Source of the DNA: DASXZH01 sp963829965
Lineage (GTDB): Bacteria > Armatimonadota > Fimbriimonadia > Fimbriimonadales > Fimbriimonadaceae
Direction: 5' to 3'
Assembly: GCA_963829965.1 (NCBI GenBank)
Contig: CAWHLK010000013.1
Coordinates: 14,866 to 78,865, forward strand
DNA length: 64,000 nucleotides
In this document: piece by piece, positions 19,536 to 29,756 of the stretch
Layout: each line of letters starts with the position of its first letter
Numbering within the stretch: the first letter of the stretch is position 1
Position numbers and translations under genes: made by a program
Notes under the pieces: model-generated
What the model saw: only the letters and a program-made list of their open reading frames with translations
Databases searched by the model: none
What the model was told of the DNA's origin: nothing

Positions 19536-22143
19536 ATGCGTCACATTGCCGTGTTGCCCTTCTTAGCTCTCGCTGTTTTTGCCGGCGCCCAGGCCCCGTA
19601 CCAGAATCCGAAGCTCCCGGTTGAACAACGTGTTCAGGACCTGCTGAAGCGGATGACAACCGAGGAAAAAATTGCTAAGTTGCGAAGCGACGGAAACCCC
19701 GCCGTTTACGGGCCCGCGTTAAGCACCACGGGATTCGGCTTCATCCCGCTCTACCCATTAAGAAGCGAGGACCCGACCAAACTGGCGGGCGAACTCAACT
19801 CCTGGCAAGAGATGGCCAAGAAGTCAAGGCTCGGCATTCCGCCCATGCCCTATGAGGAATCGCTCCACGGCCTCATCGATCATGGCCACACCAGCTTCCC
19901 GCAGGCTATCGCCCTCGCCGCAACGTGGGACCCGACCCTCATCCACAAAGTCGCGGAAGATATCGCCGACGAGGACCGCGCCCAGGGTGTTCGCCAAGTT
20001 CTGTCGCCCGTCATCAACGTGGATCGCGATGCACGCTGGGGCCGGATGGAAGAAAGCTACGGAGAGGATCCGCTGCTGACAAGCAAAATCGCGGTCGCCT
20101 TCGTAAGCGCTCTGGAGAAAGCCGGGGTGGTCACCACCCCCAAGCACTATGTGGCCAACCTCTGGGACGGCGGCAGAGACAGCAACTCCGTTCAGATTTC
20201 GGAGCGTTCGCTTTTCGACATTTACATGCCGCCGTTCAAAGCATGCTTTCAAGAAGGCGGCTCGCGCAGCGTCATGTGCTCCTACAACGCCGTGAACGAC
20301 GTTCCCTGCGCCTGCGATCCCTGGCTCCTAACCGATGTGCTGAGGAAGCAATGGGGTTTTCAAGGCTACGTGGTAAGCGATTGGGGCGCTACGAATAACG
20401 TCTTCGACCGGTTCAACATGTCCCAGACGGAAGCCCAATCAGCGGCATTCCTGCTGAATGCGGGCATGGATGCGGAGCACCCCGGCGTGTACCTTTACGG
20501 CAAACCCTTGGAAGACGCGGTCAAGCAAGGGCTGGTCACGCAGAAAACCCTTGATCAAGCGGTATCAAGGGTCTTGAGAGTCAAGTTTGAGATCGGCCTT
20601 TTCGACGATCCCATGGTCGATCCCGCAAAGGCAGCAGCCGAGGCGACCAATCCTGAGCACACAGACATGGCGCGCCAGGCCGCAGAACGAGCCATGGTTC
20701 TGCTCAAGAACGACCACGACACCCTGCCCCTATCGACCTCGCTCAAGCACATCGCCGTTTTTGGCGATCTCGCCAACCAGGAAGTGCCTCTCGGCGGCTA
20801 TGCCGGCGATGGCAACCGCGAGCACCGAAAGAGCCTGCTCCAAGGGCTGAGGGACCATGTCACCGGAACCGAAATCGATTTCCTTCAGGGATGCAGCCTC
20901 GGAGACAGCACCGCTCTCCCGTCGATCCCCAACAGCGCGTTACAAACCCCAACGGGCCAGCCTGGCCTAAAAGCCGAGTACTGGTCTAACCAGACCTTTG
21001 AGGGCTCGCCTGCCATGACTAGGACTGACCCTGATGTCGACTTCAATTGGGACAGCCAATCGCCGCCTCCGGCTTTCCCCGCGAGCATTTTTCGGTTCGC
21101 TGGACCGGCTTTATAATCGCGCCGCATACGGGCGACTACGCCATAACGGGAACCGCGGACGATGGCATTCGCATCAGCGTCAACGGCTCCGTAGTCGCGG
21201 AGGATTGGTCCGATCACCCTGCGGAAACCTGCATGGGAAGAGTTCATTTGCAGGAGGGAGAGAAGACGCCCATCCAAGTCGATTACTACCAGAAATTCGG
21301 GACAGGCTTCCGCCCGCGTGGGCTGGCAGCTTCAGGGCGTCACCGATAGCTTCCTGAAACAGGTCACCCAGACGGCTTCCAACGCCGACGTGGCCATTGT
21401 CTTCGCCGGAATCCGGGAAGGTGAGGGACAGGACAGGGCATATTTGAACCTTCCCGGCAATCAGGAGGCCGTCATCCAGTCCGCCGTGGAATCCGGCAAG
21501 CCGGTGGTCGTCGTTCTCGTCGCGGGCGCGCCGGTCACGATGGAGAAATGGGGCGACAGTGTTCCCGCGATTCTCGACGCATGGTATCCCGGCCAAGAGG
21601 GCGCGGATGCGGTCGCCAACGTGCTTTTTGGAGACGCCAACCCAAGCGGCAAACTGCCGATGACCTTCCCCAAGACGGTTGGGCAAGAGCCGCTCTACTA
21701 CAACTTTGAGGCGTCTGGAAGAGGCTACGATTACGTGAACAGCACGGGCAAGCCGCTGTTCCCTTTTCGGCCACGGTCTCAGCTATACATCGTTCGGATA
21801 TTCAAATCTGCGAACTTCCGGCACGGGCCCCTATGAAGTGTCCGTCGACGTGACGAACACGGGTAAGAGGGCGGGCGTTGAAGTCCCCCAACTCTACATC
21901 CACGAGCAGGTGGCAAACGTGCTAAGGCCGCTGAAAGCGCTGGAAGGATTCCAAGCCGTCTCGCTTCAGCCCGGAGAAACAAAAACAGTAAGTTTCAAAC
22001 TCGGATTTGAAGAGCTTTCCCTTTGGGACCCCAAGATGCACCGCGTAGTGGAACCAGGCGCGTTCGACATCATGGTCGGTTCCTCATCGGGTGACATTCG
22101 AGTTCACACCGTGCTTCAAGTGGCGGCGATGACGGGCAAGTAA
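19536..22143 (+). pseudogene. GH3 beta-glucosidase with PA14 insert, secreted; three frameshifts
   Basis: Exo-acting beta-glucosidase or beta-xylosidase. Domains in order: signal peptide; GH3 barrel (LSPVINVDRDARWGRMEESY, PKHYVAN, nucleophile Asp in GYVVSDWGA); start of the alpha/beta sandwich (RAMVLLKNDHDTLPL); a PA14 insert (FIIAPHTGDYAITG, TADDGIRISVNG); the rest of the sandwich (NLPGNQEAVIQ); and a fibronectin-III-like C-terminus (YTSFGYSNLRTSG). Breaks are a missing C in the run 21077-21080, an extra G at 21305-21306 and an extra T at 21764-21767. Each lies in a homopolymer and homology resumes exactly, so an intact gene disturbed by sequencing indels is likelier than true decay. Confidence 0.88.
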
Positions 22144-22292
22144 GAATCCGCAGCGCTTCACGGAGTTGTTGCTGTTTGAAAAGGTCCGCTTAGGGGAGCG
22201 GCGAAGCTAAGATGCTGGCCCTGGAAGTACGCCACCCCATGCCGCCCCGATCCCCCGCCCCCGAAAGGAACGGAGGATGCAAAGACGAGATA

Positions 22293-22766
22293 CTAGTGCG
22301 TTACCGCGTTGTGGTTTCGTGCCTTGTTCGACGGCTGAGGAACGAGAATCAAAGAATAGGTGACTCCGTTCGCGGTGAAATCAAAGTCCAAATCGCTTGC
22401 CGCACTCACCGTCACCCAGGTAAGCGTTGCGTTGGTGACTTGGTAGGCGGTGCCGTTTGTGGGAGTGAACGTTCCCGAAAACGTGCCGGTTGTGGTAGAT
22501 CCCTGATTCGCAGTGGCAACGCCAACTACGGTTCCCGTGATAACACCGGAGTTCGATGCTGTCATGTCCCCTGAAACATTTCCGCTGGTGTCGATCGTGA
22601 AAGGAGATGCCGTTCCGCTCGGCACCGCTGCGCTGGACGTGCTGTAGGCGCCAACATAGCTGCCATAGAACAAATTGGTATTGCCGCCTAGATTTGCACC
22701 ACCGCAACCAACGGCGGCCAAGAGCGCTCCTGCTGCCACTAAACTCTTAACAAAGACCGGTTTCAT
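22293..22766 (-). CDS. Small Thr/Ser/Gly-rich lipoprotein
   Basis: 157 residues, with signal peptide and lipobox ending at Cys21 (LLAAVGC), then GGANLGG. The mature part is a beta-rich Thr/Ser/Gly sequence (GTASPFTIDTSGNVSGDMTA) with no family I can name. Start ATG 22766 is supported by TAAGCT 8 nt upstream. It is divergent from the molybdenum hydroxylase genes. Confidence 0.8.
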   Translation of the reverse strand: MKPVFVKSLVAAGALLAAVGCGGANLGGNTNLFYGSYVGAYSTSSAAVPSGTASPFTIDTSGNVSGDMTASNSGVITGTVVGVATANQGSTTTGTFSGTFTPTNGTAYQVTNATLTWVTVSAASDLDFDFTANGVTYSLILVPQPSNKARNHNAVTH

Positions 22767-22774
22767 TGGCGTCT

Positions 22775-22780
22775 AGCTTA
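22775..22780 (-). promoter_or_regulatory. TANNNT (TAAGCT) 8 nt before a lipoprotein ATG
   Basis: TAAGCT on the minus strand is followed by 8 nt and the ATG at 22766; no Shine-Dalgarno sequence. Confidence 0.4.
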
Positions 22781-22853
22781 ACCTAATTCCACGCATTTTT
22801 CACTATGCAGCAGATTTTTTCTTTGCCGGGAGTCCGTAGACCCAAATCGGTAA

Positions 22854-22859
22854 TAGAAT
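22854..22859 (+). promoter_or_regulatory. TANNNT (TAGAAT) 6 nt before the 2Fe-2S subunit ATG
   Basis: TAGAAT, then AGGAAA and the ATG at 22866. The AGGA between them is very close to the ATG, so a leaderless start is the simpler reading. Confidence 0.45.
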
Positions 22860-22865
22860 AGGAAA

Positions 22866-23330
22866 ATGGCGCAATACAGAATCCACGTCAATGGGGTTGA
22901 CCATACCATCCAGGCGCTGCCCGATATGCCTCTTCTTTGGGCTCTTCGCGATCTGCTCGACCTGACTGGTACCAAATATGGCTGCGGAATCGGCGCCTGC
23001 GGAGCCTGCACGGTCCTGGTGGATGGCGAGGCTCAGCGTAGCTGCCAGATAAAGGTTTCGGATGTGGGCAAGAGCAAAGTCACCACGATCGAAGGTCTAT
23101 CACTGGACGGCTCGCACCCGGTCCAGCGGGCTTGGATAGAGCACGATGTGCCCCAGTGCGGCTACTGCCAATGCGGGCAAATCATGTCGGCAGTGGCCCT
23201 CCTCGACAAGAAGCCCCACCCAACCGACGAGGACATCAATGATGCCTATGCCGCGCAAATTTGCCGCTGTGGAACTTACGTGCGCATTCGGGAAGCGGTA
23301 AAGGCGGCCGCCGAGAGAGGTGTGAAATGA
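22866..23330 (+). CDS. 2Fe-2S subunit of a xanthine-dehydrogenase-family oxidoreductase (IorA-like)
   Basis: Small iron-sulfur subunit that passes electrons from the molybdenum site. It has a plant-type 2Fe-2S cluster (Cys40, 45, 48 and 60 in GCGIGACGACTVL) and a second cluster domain (Cys98, 101, 133 and 135 in CGYCQCGQIMS and QICRCGTY). The 154-residue length fits isoquinoline 1-oxidoreductase alpha and related proteins. Its stop overlaps the ATG of the large subunit (ATGA). It has no Tat signal and is probably exported bound to the large subunit. Substrate unknown. Confidence 0.93.
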   Translation: MAQYRIHVNGVDHTIQALPDMPLLWALRDLLDLTGTKYGCGIGACGACTVLVDGEAQRSCQIKVSDVGKSKVTTIEGLSLDGSHPVQRAWIEHDVPQCGYCQCGQIMSAVALLDKKPHPTDEDINDAYAAQICRCGTYVRIREAVKAAAERGVK

Positions 23331-25396
23331 TCGCCGAACGCGAGGTGACGCGCAGGTCATTTTTGAAGCTCGTTGGCGGCGTGGGCGCGGGACTAACGCT
23401 TGGCAGCTTCTCGATTATTTCTGCATGCAGTCCAAGAAAGGCAATGGCCAGCGAATCCGCCACCGCTTTTGTGCCCAACGGCTACCTGATGGTAGAGCCG
23501 GATGGAATGGTCACCGTCACGATCTTTAAATCGGATATGGGTCAGGGCGTGCGCACATCCATGGCCATGCTCGTGGCCGAAGAGTTGGATACGGGCTGGC
23601 ATAAGGTCAAGGTCAAACAGGCTCCTGGAGCGGACATTCCCGTCGCAGGCCAGGGGACCGGCGGAAGTTCCACCACCCGATCAACGTTCACTCAAATGCG
23701 ACAGGTTGGAGCAGCAGCCCGCATGATGCTTGTTGGTGCGGCCGCGCAGAGTTGGGGTGTTGACCCTGCTACCTGCACGACCTCAGCGGGAAAAGTGACC
23801 CATCCGCCGAGCGGACGCACGATTGCCTATGCGGATTTGACGACCTCCGCCTCGGCGATCGCCGTCCCTGAGCAGCATTCAGTGAAGCTCAAAGATCCGT
23901 CCGAGTTCAAGATCGTTGGCAAGCCGACCACGCGGATCGACAATCCCTCTGTGGTCACGGGCAAGGCGATGTACGGGATCGACGTGAAAGTCGACGGCAT
24001 GAAATACGCGGTGATCGCACGTTCCCCAACCATAGGGGGAAGCCTCAAGTCGTTTGACGCCACGCAGGCCAAAGCGATCGATGGCGTCGTTGACGCTCTG
24101 AAGGTCAGTTCCGGTGTTGCCGTTATCGCCACCAACACCTGGGCCGCGATCAAGGGCCGGGAGGCCTTGAAAGCTACGTGGGATCCAGGGCCCAATACCG
24201 GCCTCAGCAGTAAATCCATCACGGATCAAATGGTGGCGATGGTTGTAACGGACAAACCTGCATTTCCGGACGGAGCAAAGATGGTTCAAGCAAGTTTGGA
24301 CCTTCCCTATTTGGCCCATGCGACGATGGAGCCGATGAATGCGGTTGCGGACGTTAGAGAGGACCGTTGCACAGTGTGGGCGGGAACGCAATCGCCGGAT
24401 CCCAATGGAGTTGCCCGTCAGCTTGGCATCTCGCCTGAAAGCGTAACGATCAACGTGATGCTGCTGGGGGGCGGTTTTGGCAGACGGGGAGCGAACGATT
24501 ACATCAGCGAGGCGGTGGAAGTTTCGAAGGCTGCTAAGGCACCCATCAAGCTTCTTTTCACCCGAGAAGACGATACGCGGAACGATTTCTACCGCTCTGC
24601 AAGCCATCACGCTTTTTATGGCGCAATTGACGCAAATGGCATGCCGGTAGGCTGGCAGCATCAAGCCGTGCAAGCGGAGGGAGGTGGTGATCTAAGGACC
24701 GGCGGTGCGGACATCCCGTACGACATTGGAGGCGCTACCTTGTCTCGAGGTGGGCCAAGAACTCCCGTCCGAACCGGTGCTTGGCGCTCGGTTGAGCACA
24801 GCCAAATTGTTGTGGCGAACGAGTGCTTTATCGATGAGCTTGCCCACGCAGCGGGGCAGGACCCGTATGAATTCCGAAAGAAGCTGATTAAAGATCCTAA
24901 ACTACTGAAGGTGCTTGAGACGGCGGCCGAAAAGAGCGGATGGGGAACACCGTTGCCCAAAGGCTCTGGCCGGGGTATTGCCTGTTTTTCAGGCTATGGC
25001 TCGGCCGCCGCTCATGTGGTGGAACTCACGGTAAAGGGCGACGAAATCAAACTCGACCGTGTCGTTGCAGTAGTTGACGTGGGCGTTGCCATAAACCCAA
25101 AAGGCGTTGAGGCCCAACTTCAAGGCGCCTGCTGCGATGGCCTTTCTACCGCGCTTCGCGCGGCCATCACGGTCGAAAAGGGCACAATCGTGCAAGGAAG
25201 CTGGGACTCCTACCTCTGGATGACGCCGGACGCGATGCCAAAAGTGGAAGCCTACGTTCTCCAGTCTGGCGGCAATCCGGGTGGAATGGGTGAAACCGGC
25301 TATCCATCCGTAAGTCCGGCAGTGGCGAACGCGGTTTTCGCCGCCACCGGCAAACGGGCGCGTAAATTCCCGATCGTGGTTTCTGAGTTAATTTAG
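23327..25396 (+). CDS. Molybdopterin-binding subunit, Tat-exported (IorB-like)
   Basis: Catalytic subunit, 689 residues, of a two-subunit aldehyde or N-heterocycle hydroxylase resembling isoquinoline 1-oxidoreductase beta. The N-terminus has a Tat motif (TRRSFLK) and a hydrophobic stretch ending in a lipobox-like ISAC at Cys34, so it may be a Tat-exported lipoprotein. Family segments include KSDMGQGVRTSMAMLVAEE, GQGTGGSSTTRS, the LLGGGFGRRG cofactor loop and the C-terminal GGMGETGYPSVSPAVANA with the glutamate expected at the active site. No FAD subunit or cofactor chaperone lies nearby, so electrons probably go to a periplasmic cytochrome encoded elsewhere. ATG 23327 overlaps the previous stop. 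Confidence 0.92.
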   Translation: MIAEREVTRRSFLKLVGGVGAGLTLGSFSIISACSPRKAMASESATAFVPNGYLMVEPDGMVTVTIFKSDMGQGVRTSMAMLVAEELDTGWHKVKVKQAPGADIPVAGQGTGGSSTTRSTFTQMRQVGAAARMMLVGAAAQSWGVDPATCTTSAGKVTHPPSGRTIAYADLTTSASAIAVPEQHSVKLKDPSEFKIVGKPTTRIDNPSVVTGKAMYGIDVKVDGMKYAVIARSPTIGGSLKSFDATQAKAIDGVVDALKVSSGVAVIATNTWAAIKGREALKATWDPGPNTGLSSKSITDQMVAMVVTDKPAFPDGAKMVQASLDLPYLAHATMEPMNAVADVREDRCTVWAGTQSPDPNGVARQLGISPESVTINVMLLGGGFGRRGANDYISEAVEVSKAAKAPIKLLFTREDDTRNDFYRSASHHAFYGAIDANGMPVGWQHQAVQAEGGGDLRTGGADIPYDIGGATLSRGGPRTPVRTGAWRSVEHSQIVVANECFIDELAHAAGQDPYEFRKKLIKDPKLLKVLETAAEKSGWGTPLPKGSGRGIACFSGYGSAAAHVVELTVKGDEIKLDRVVAVVDVGVAINPKGVEAQLQGACCDGLSTALRAAITVEKGTIVQGSWDSYLWMTPDAMPKVEAYVLQSGGNPGGMGETGYPSVSPAVANAVFAATGKRARKFPIVVSELI

Positions 25397-25673
25397 CAGG
25401 AGACGTGTTTTTTAGCCAGTTTTTGAAGGGCTACGCCTAAGGCGCTGCTGCATGGCCCAAGCTGAATGCTGCCGTGATTCGCGCATCCGGAGGCCCGAAG
25501 GGTCGAAAGGTGAAAGTCCAGGTCGACTTCGGAAGGCCTGAGTAAGGCGGAGATTAAGCTCCGGAGCCCTAAAAGGGCAAAACATGGTCGGGTGGCACAC
25601 CACGGACTCGGAGATGCTGCGATCAAACCCTGTCCCCCTGGATCCCCAAGGCGCCCTGGGTAGACTCTCGCGA
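25397..25673. other. Intergenic region with a GCCCTAAAAGGGC hairpin
   Basis: 277 bases without a supported gene. The short hairpin GCCC-TAAAA-GGGC lies at about 25566-25578, similar in form to hairpins at 2454, 2551 and 56928. TAGACT at 25661-25666 serves the next gene. Confidence 0.5.
25661..25666 (+). promoter_or_regulatory. TANNNT (TAGACT) 7 nt before the C39-like ATG
   Basis: TAGACT, 7 nt, ATG at 25674; no Shine-Dalgarno sequence. It supports this ATG over the longer frame beginning at 25584. Confidence 0.5.
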
Positions 25674-26756
25674 ATGAGGTTCGCCCTCCTCATCGCCGGA
25701 GCTTTCATGGCCCTTCAAACATCTGCCGTTACCCAGATTGCGCCCGTTGCTGCCTTTAAAGGCTTTACCGATCTCACCTCCTTCTCCAAAATAAGCCCCT
25801 GGCCAACCGGTGAAGTGGACTATCTGTCGCCCGCCATCGATGCCGGCATTGATTGGAACGAACTGGTTGCCTCCTGGGACGTTCAAGCATCCGCTGGCGC
25901 CAAGGTTTCCATTCTCGCCCGCGCGGTATTTCCTGACCACGAGTCCAAGTTCTACGTTTTGGGCGTCTGGTCTCCTGATCCCGATTCGCCGAACAGGACA
26001 AGCATCAAGGGGCAGGGGGACGCCGACGGCACCGTGGACATCGACACTTTGGCTTTGGTGAAGAAAGCCCGTAGCGTCCAAATCATGCTCGCCACTCAGC
26101 CTGCACAAGATGGCGCCGCACCGAACATCAGATTCCTGGGCCTGAGCTTTGCGGATACCTCCACCATGGCGCCTGCAAACACGACGCCGATTGCCGAACT
26201 GGCGCCGCTGGATGTCCCTGAGAAATGCCAAATGGATTATCCGAACGGCGGAGGTTACTGCAGCCCAACATCGGTCTCCATGGTGCTGAACTATTGGGCT
26301 AAGAAGTTGAACCGGCCCGATTTGGCCAAGGACGTTCCCGAAGTGGTTTCCGGGCTGATGGACAAGGGATTCAACGGCACAGGAAACTGGCCCTTCAATA
26401 CCGCCTATGCGGGAACCCTGGGAGGGCTTAAAGCCTACGTTACAAGGTTTTCGTCGACAGACGAAATCAGAGAATGGCTGGACAAAGGCTTTCCCGTCAT
26501 CGTATCCGGCAGCCTGCCCTTGCTCGAGGGCAAACCAAGGCCCGCAAACGATGCCGGACACTTGGTCGTGCTCGTTGGTTTCAGTAAAGACGGCGATCCG
26601 ATCTTCAACGATCCCGCTCACAGCGATGTCCGGCGAACCTACCTAAGGGCCAACTTTGAGGCAGCATGGGCGAACTCCAATCATACGGTGTATTTGATCT
26701 ACCCCGATTCCATGACCCCGCCCGACGACAAATTGGGCCACTGGTTCACCCATTGA
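25674..26756 (+). CDS. Secreted C39-like cysteine peptidase
   Basis: 360 residues. Signal peptide (RFALLIAGAFMALQTSAVT), an N-terminal beta-sandwich-like domain of about 150 residues, then a Peptidase_C39-like domain (about 185-350). The catalytic Cys is in GGGYCSPTSVSMVLNYW, the His in DAGHLVVLVGF and the third residue in IFNDPAHSDVRR. Such proteins occur in bacterial secretomes; none of the bacteriocin-ABC architecture is present. Its TGA overlaps the TTG start of the GH20 gene (TTGA), so the two are translated together and probably attack the same glycoprotein or peptidoglycan-like substrate. That link is inferred. Confidence 0.85.
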   Translation: MRFALLIAGAFMALQTSAVTQIAPVAAFKGFTDLTSFSKISPWPTGEVDYLSPAIDAGIDWNELVASWDVQASAGAKVSILARAVFPDHESKFYVLGVWSPDPDSPNRTSIKGQGDADGTVDIDTLALVKKARSVQIMLATQPAQDGAAPNIRFLGLSFADTSTMAPANTTPIAELAPLDVPEKCQMDYPNGGGYCSPTSVSMVLNYWAKKLNRPDLAKDVPEVVSGLMDKGFNGTGNWPFNTAYAGTLGGLKAYVTRFSSTDEIREWLDKGFPVIVSGSLPLLEGKPRPANDAGHLVVLVGFSKDGDPIFNDPAHSDVRRTYLRANFEAAWANSNHTVYLIYPDSMTPPDDKLGHWFTH

Positions 26757-28888
26757 GCCGCGCCCGCTGGGTTGTTATTGCACTTCTTTTTCCAGCAGCG
26801 GCAAGTGCTGCAGGCCCTATCGAGGCCGATTATGTTTCCGGACATGGCCTCGTTGTGAAGTGGCACGGATTGAAGGTTATCGATGGCTCCGGATTTCAAT
26901 ATTACGAGCCAGGCTGGACCAAAGGCTATTACTCTTCGACTTATACCAAGCAAGATATCGAAAAGCAAAGCGACGGAAGCATCACGGTCCGGTTTGGCTC
27001 CGCCGCGAGAGGCGCCAGTGGTCTGCTGACCATCCGCTCCATAGAAAGCAAAATCCATATGGATGCTGCTTTTCAGTGGCACGGCGACCACCCTGCGCGA
27101 ATCGAGAACTGCCTGGGCATCGTCCGCAAAGTCTTCTTTTTGTCAGGCTCGCCCGAGGGAGGCATACCGCAACCCTTAGCCGCCCAATCTGGAGAAGGGA
27201 TATGGCCCGGTACGGGCAAGTTGGCGCTAAGCGGCAAGCTGTTAAGTGTTGAACTCTCGAGTTCAAATCCATTTGACGCTTTGGATGGTGCGAAGACCAC
27301 CGAAGACTGGGGCGCAAACGGCGGAAACATCTGGCTCGGACAAGGCGAGCTATCAATCGATCCAGGTCAAGTTATTCGGGTGAGCGCAGATTGGAATTTT
27401 AATCCCCAACCTATCGAAAGCGCCGACGCGCAGGAATTCACGCCGAAATGGATTTCAAGGTTGGCGCCCAAAGAGGTGGGCCCAATTCTGCCCAACTACA
27501 ACGAGAACTCCGTCAAATGGCGAGGCATCCATCTGTTCGTCGGCCCCCATGCATTGGCCTTTCACAAGCGACTGATTGAACGGGTGCTCAAGCCTTTGGG
27601 GTTCAACTACGTCGTCCTCCAGTGCGAGCGGACTAACTGGGCCGCAACGCCCGGCGTTCAAACATCGATCACGATGAGCAAGACGGACCTCGTCAAGCTC
27701 TTTAACCTTTACCGTCGTAACGGGATCGAGCCGATTCCGCTCATCGAAAGCTTCGGCCACATGCCTTGGCTGTTTGAGAACGGCAAGAACCAAGAACTCG
27801 CCTACAACCCTCAAGAGCCTTACGCCATCGACCCGCGCAAGCCCGAAGCCAAGGCTATGATCGAAAGAATATGGGATGAAGTGATCAACCTGCTTCACCC
27901 TAAAACGATCCATTTTGGACTCGACGAAGTCGACCTGCGAGGCTTTCCGGAAAACGACGCCGCCGAGGTAACCGAGCTGTGGCGAATGCAGGTCCCGTTC
28001 CTTTTGCAAATCGCACAGAAGCACCATGTGAACGCCATGCTATGGGGCGACAAAATGCTTGCACCCGGCGAAGCGCCGGACGCGTGTCTCGGTGATTCGC
28101 CCGAAGAAGCGGCTAAAAGAAGGGAGATACTCCCGCCAGACACGATAATCGCCGATTGGCACTACAAGGCCGATGCGAACCCTCAGGTTTTTAGCTCCCT
28201 AAATCTGTGGAGAAAACTCGGAATGCGGCCGATTGCCTCCGAATGGTATCGGCCGGAAAACATAGCCGGGTTCACCAAAGCCGCTCAAGACGTTAAGGCG
28301 GGCACGCTTCTCACGACTTGGGCCGGATACGAAAGCAGTGAGGAGGCGATGCTCGCCGATCCCAAGCAGTTCTCAATCGTTACCTATGCGGCAGAGGCAA
28401 ACGCAAACGCCGACGCTGCCCTTCAAGACCTAAAGGAGAATGGGACTGAGAATATCAGCGACCAAGCGCGCAGAACCTTCCAATTCCTGTTTTATGGACC
28501 TTCGGAAGAGGGCGGCTGGGGCAAAGACTCCGATATCCAGCCGGTGATGCTTCAAGGACTTGGTTCACCCCAAAGCCCAACGTCCGCGCGTTTTAACGTC
28601 AACGCCCAGAAGGCGAAAGCGATTCTCATAGGTCTAAGCTGCGAGCCCACGGCCACGGAAAACGAACTGGTGGGTAGCGTGGAGATCGAGTACACCGATG
28701 GCTCCAAAGGAACGAAAGACTTCGCTTACGGCCTAGATCTCACCTCAAACAATGGCCCCGCGCCCTTTCGCTCGGGCGGCGGTCTCCTGCGAATAGAAAC
28801 CAATGGAAAAGAGGTCAGGCTGGTCAGAGTTCAGGAAGACGCGCCCTATGGTCTAGCTATCCGATCCCTCAGGATCAGCAAAAGCTAA
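26753..28888 (+). CDS. GH20-like exo-hexosaminidase, secreted
   Basis: 711 residues from the TTG at 26753. This start gives a clean signal peptide (ARWVVIALLFPAAASAAG) and overlaps the previous stop; reading further upstream would run inside the C39 gene. The central barrel contains IHFGLDEVDLRG, where Asp-Glu is the substrate-assisted catalytic pair of GH20, and IPLIESFGHMPWL. The C-terminus is a beta domain that may bind carbohydrate. It probably removes terminal N-acetylhexosamine. The stop overlaps the stop of the convergent sugar permease by 4 bases, suggesting a compact cluster of sugar release and uptake. Confidence 0.85.
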   Translation: MSRARWVVIALLFPAAASAAGPIEADYVSGHGLVVKWHGLKVIDGSGFQYYEPGWTKGYYSSTYTKQDIEKQSDGSITVRFGSAARGASGLLTIRSIESKIHMDAAFQWHGDHPARIENCLGIVRKVFFLSGSPEGGIPQPLAAQSGEGIWPGTGKLALSGKLLSVELSSSNPFDALDGAKTTEDWGANGGNIWLGQGELSIDPGQVIRVSADWNFNPQPIESADAQEFTPKWISRLAPKEVGPILPNYNENSVKWRGIHLFVGPHALAFHKRLIERVLKPLGFNYVVLQCERTNWAATPGVQTSITMSKTDLVKLFNLYRRNGIEPIPLIESFGHMPWLFENGKNQELAYNPQEPYAIDPRKPEAKAMIERIWDEVINLLHPKTIHFGLDEVDLRGFPENDAAEVTELWRMQVPFLLQIAQKHHVNAMLWGDKMLAPGEAPDACLGDSPEEAAKRREILPPDTIIADWHYKADANPQVFSSLNLWRKLGMRPIASEWYRPENIAGFTKAAQDVKAGTLLTTWAGYESSEEAMLADPKQFSIVTYAAEANANADAALQDLKENGTENISDQARRTFQFLFYGPSEEGGWGKDSDIQPVMLQGLGSPQSPTSARFNVNAQKAKAILIGLSCEPTATENELVGSVEIEYTDGSKGTKDFAYGLDLTSNNGPAPFRSGGGLLRIETNGKEVRLVRVQEDAPYGLAIRSLRISKS

Positions 28889-29754
28889 CCTTTCAACCCG
28901 GTGGCCGCAATCCCCTGAATAAACAGCTTCTGAGTGAAGAAATAGAGCACGATAATCGGCGCGATCACCATCGTCGAAGCCGCCATCAGCAGATTCATGT
29001 CCGTGCCTCCGGCACGGCTCTTGTAGAACTCAAGCCCCACCGCCAAAGTGAACTGCTTCTGGTCTTGTAAATAGATAATCGGCCCCAGAAAATCGTTCCA
29101 GGTCCCCATCAACGCAAATAGCGCTACCACCGCCAACGCCGGCTTGGAGAGCGGCATGATGATGTCCATGAAGATGCGCCATTCGCTGCAGCCATCCAGC
29201 TTGGCAGCTTCGCTGAGTTCGAACGGTATCGTGCGAAAGAACTGACGTAGCAAAAAGATGTTGAACGCGCTGGCGAACCAGGCGGGTACCCACAGTGGAC
29301 GGTAAGTCCCGATCCAGTGGAATGCCTTGAACATCGCAAACTGGGGCACCATGAGCACGGGAAAGGGAAGCATCATCGTGGCCAGGGTTACCGCAAAGAG
29401 CACATCTCTGCCCGGCCAGCGCAGCCGCGCAAACGAGTACCCAACCATCGCATTGCTGACCACGACGCCGGAAACGGTCAGGATTGCCAGCATGATCGTG
29501 TTGATGCCGTAGACAAGGAATGGCGTGTAGCCCAGGTCCTTCGCTCCGTACGTAAACGCGTCCGGGAAGTTCTGGAAAACCATGGGGTGCGGAACAAGAA
29601 CCGGCGGGTTTTTCAGCGTCTGGTCGGTGGATTTTAACGCCGTCGTCAGCATCCATAGAAAAGGCAAAACGGCAAGGACGGACAAGATGATGAGCGTACT
29701 CAAGGTTGCCCATTTTGTGGAAAGCTCGGCAATTCGGGAAGTTGGTTTCGCCAT
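28885..29754 (-). CDS. ABC sugar transporter permease, MalG type
   Basis: Inner-membrane permease, 289 residues, with six predicted membrane segments. It has the EAA loop (ELSEAAKLDGCSEWRIFMDIIMPLSKPAL), cited here in pieces as EAAKLDG and IIMPLSKPAL, that docks the ATPase. ATG 29754 follows the upstream permease stop by 2 bases. No ATP-binding subunit gene is in the cluster, so a shared MsmK/UgpC-type ATPase elsewhere is likely. Confidence 0.93.
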   Translation of the reverse strand: MAKPTSRIAELSTKWATLSTLIILSVLAVLPFLWMLTTALKSTDQTLKNPPVLVPHPMVFQNFPDAFTYGAKDLGYTPFLVYGINTIMLAILTVSGVVVSNAMVGYSFARLRWPGRDVLFAVTLATMMLPFPVLMVPQFAMFKAFHWIGTYRPLWVPAWFASAFNIFLLRQFFRTIPFELSEAAKLDGCSEWRIFMDIIMPLSKPALAVVALFALMGTWNDFLGPIIYLQDQKQFTLAVGLEFYKSRAGGTDMNLLMAASTMVIAPIIVLYFFTQKLFIQGIAATGLKG

Positions 29755-29756
29755 GG

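Noticed and set aside
25623..26621. 332-codon frame antisense to the C39-like gene
   Set aside because: The sense strand has a signal peptide and catalytic Cys/His; the antisense has none.
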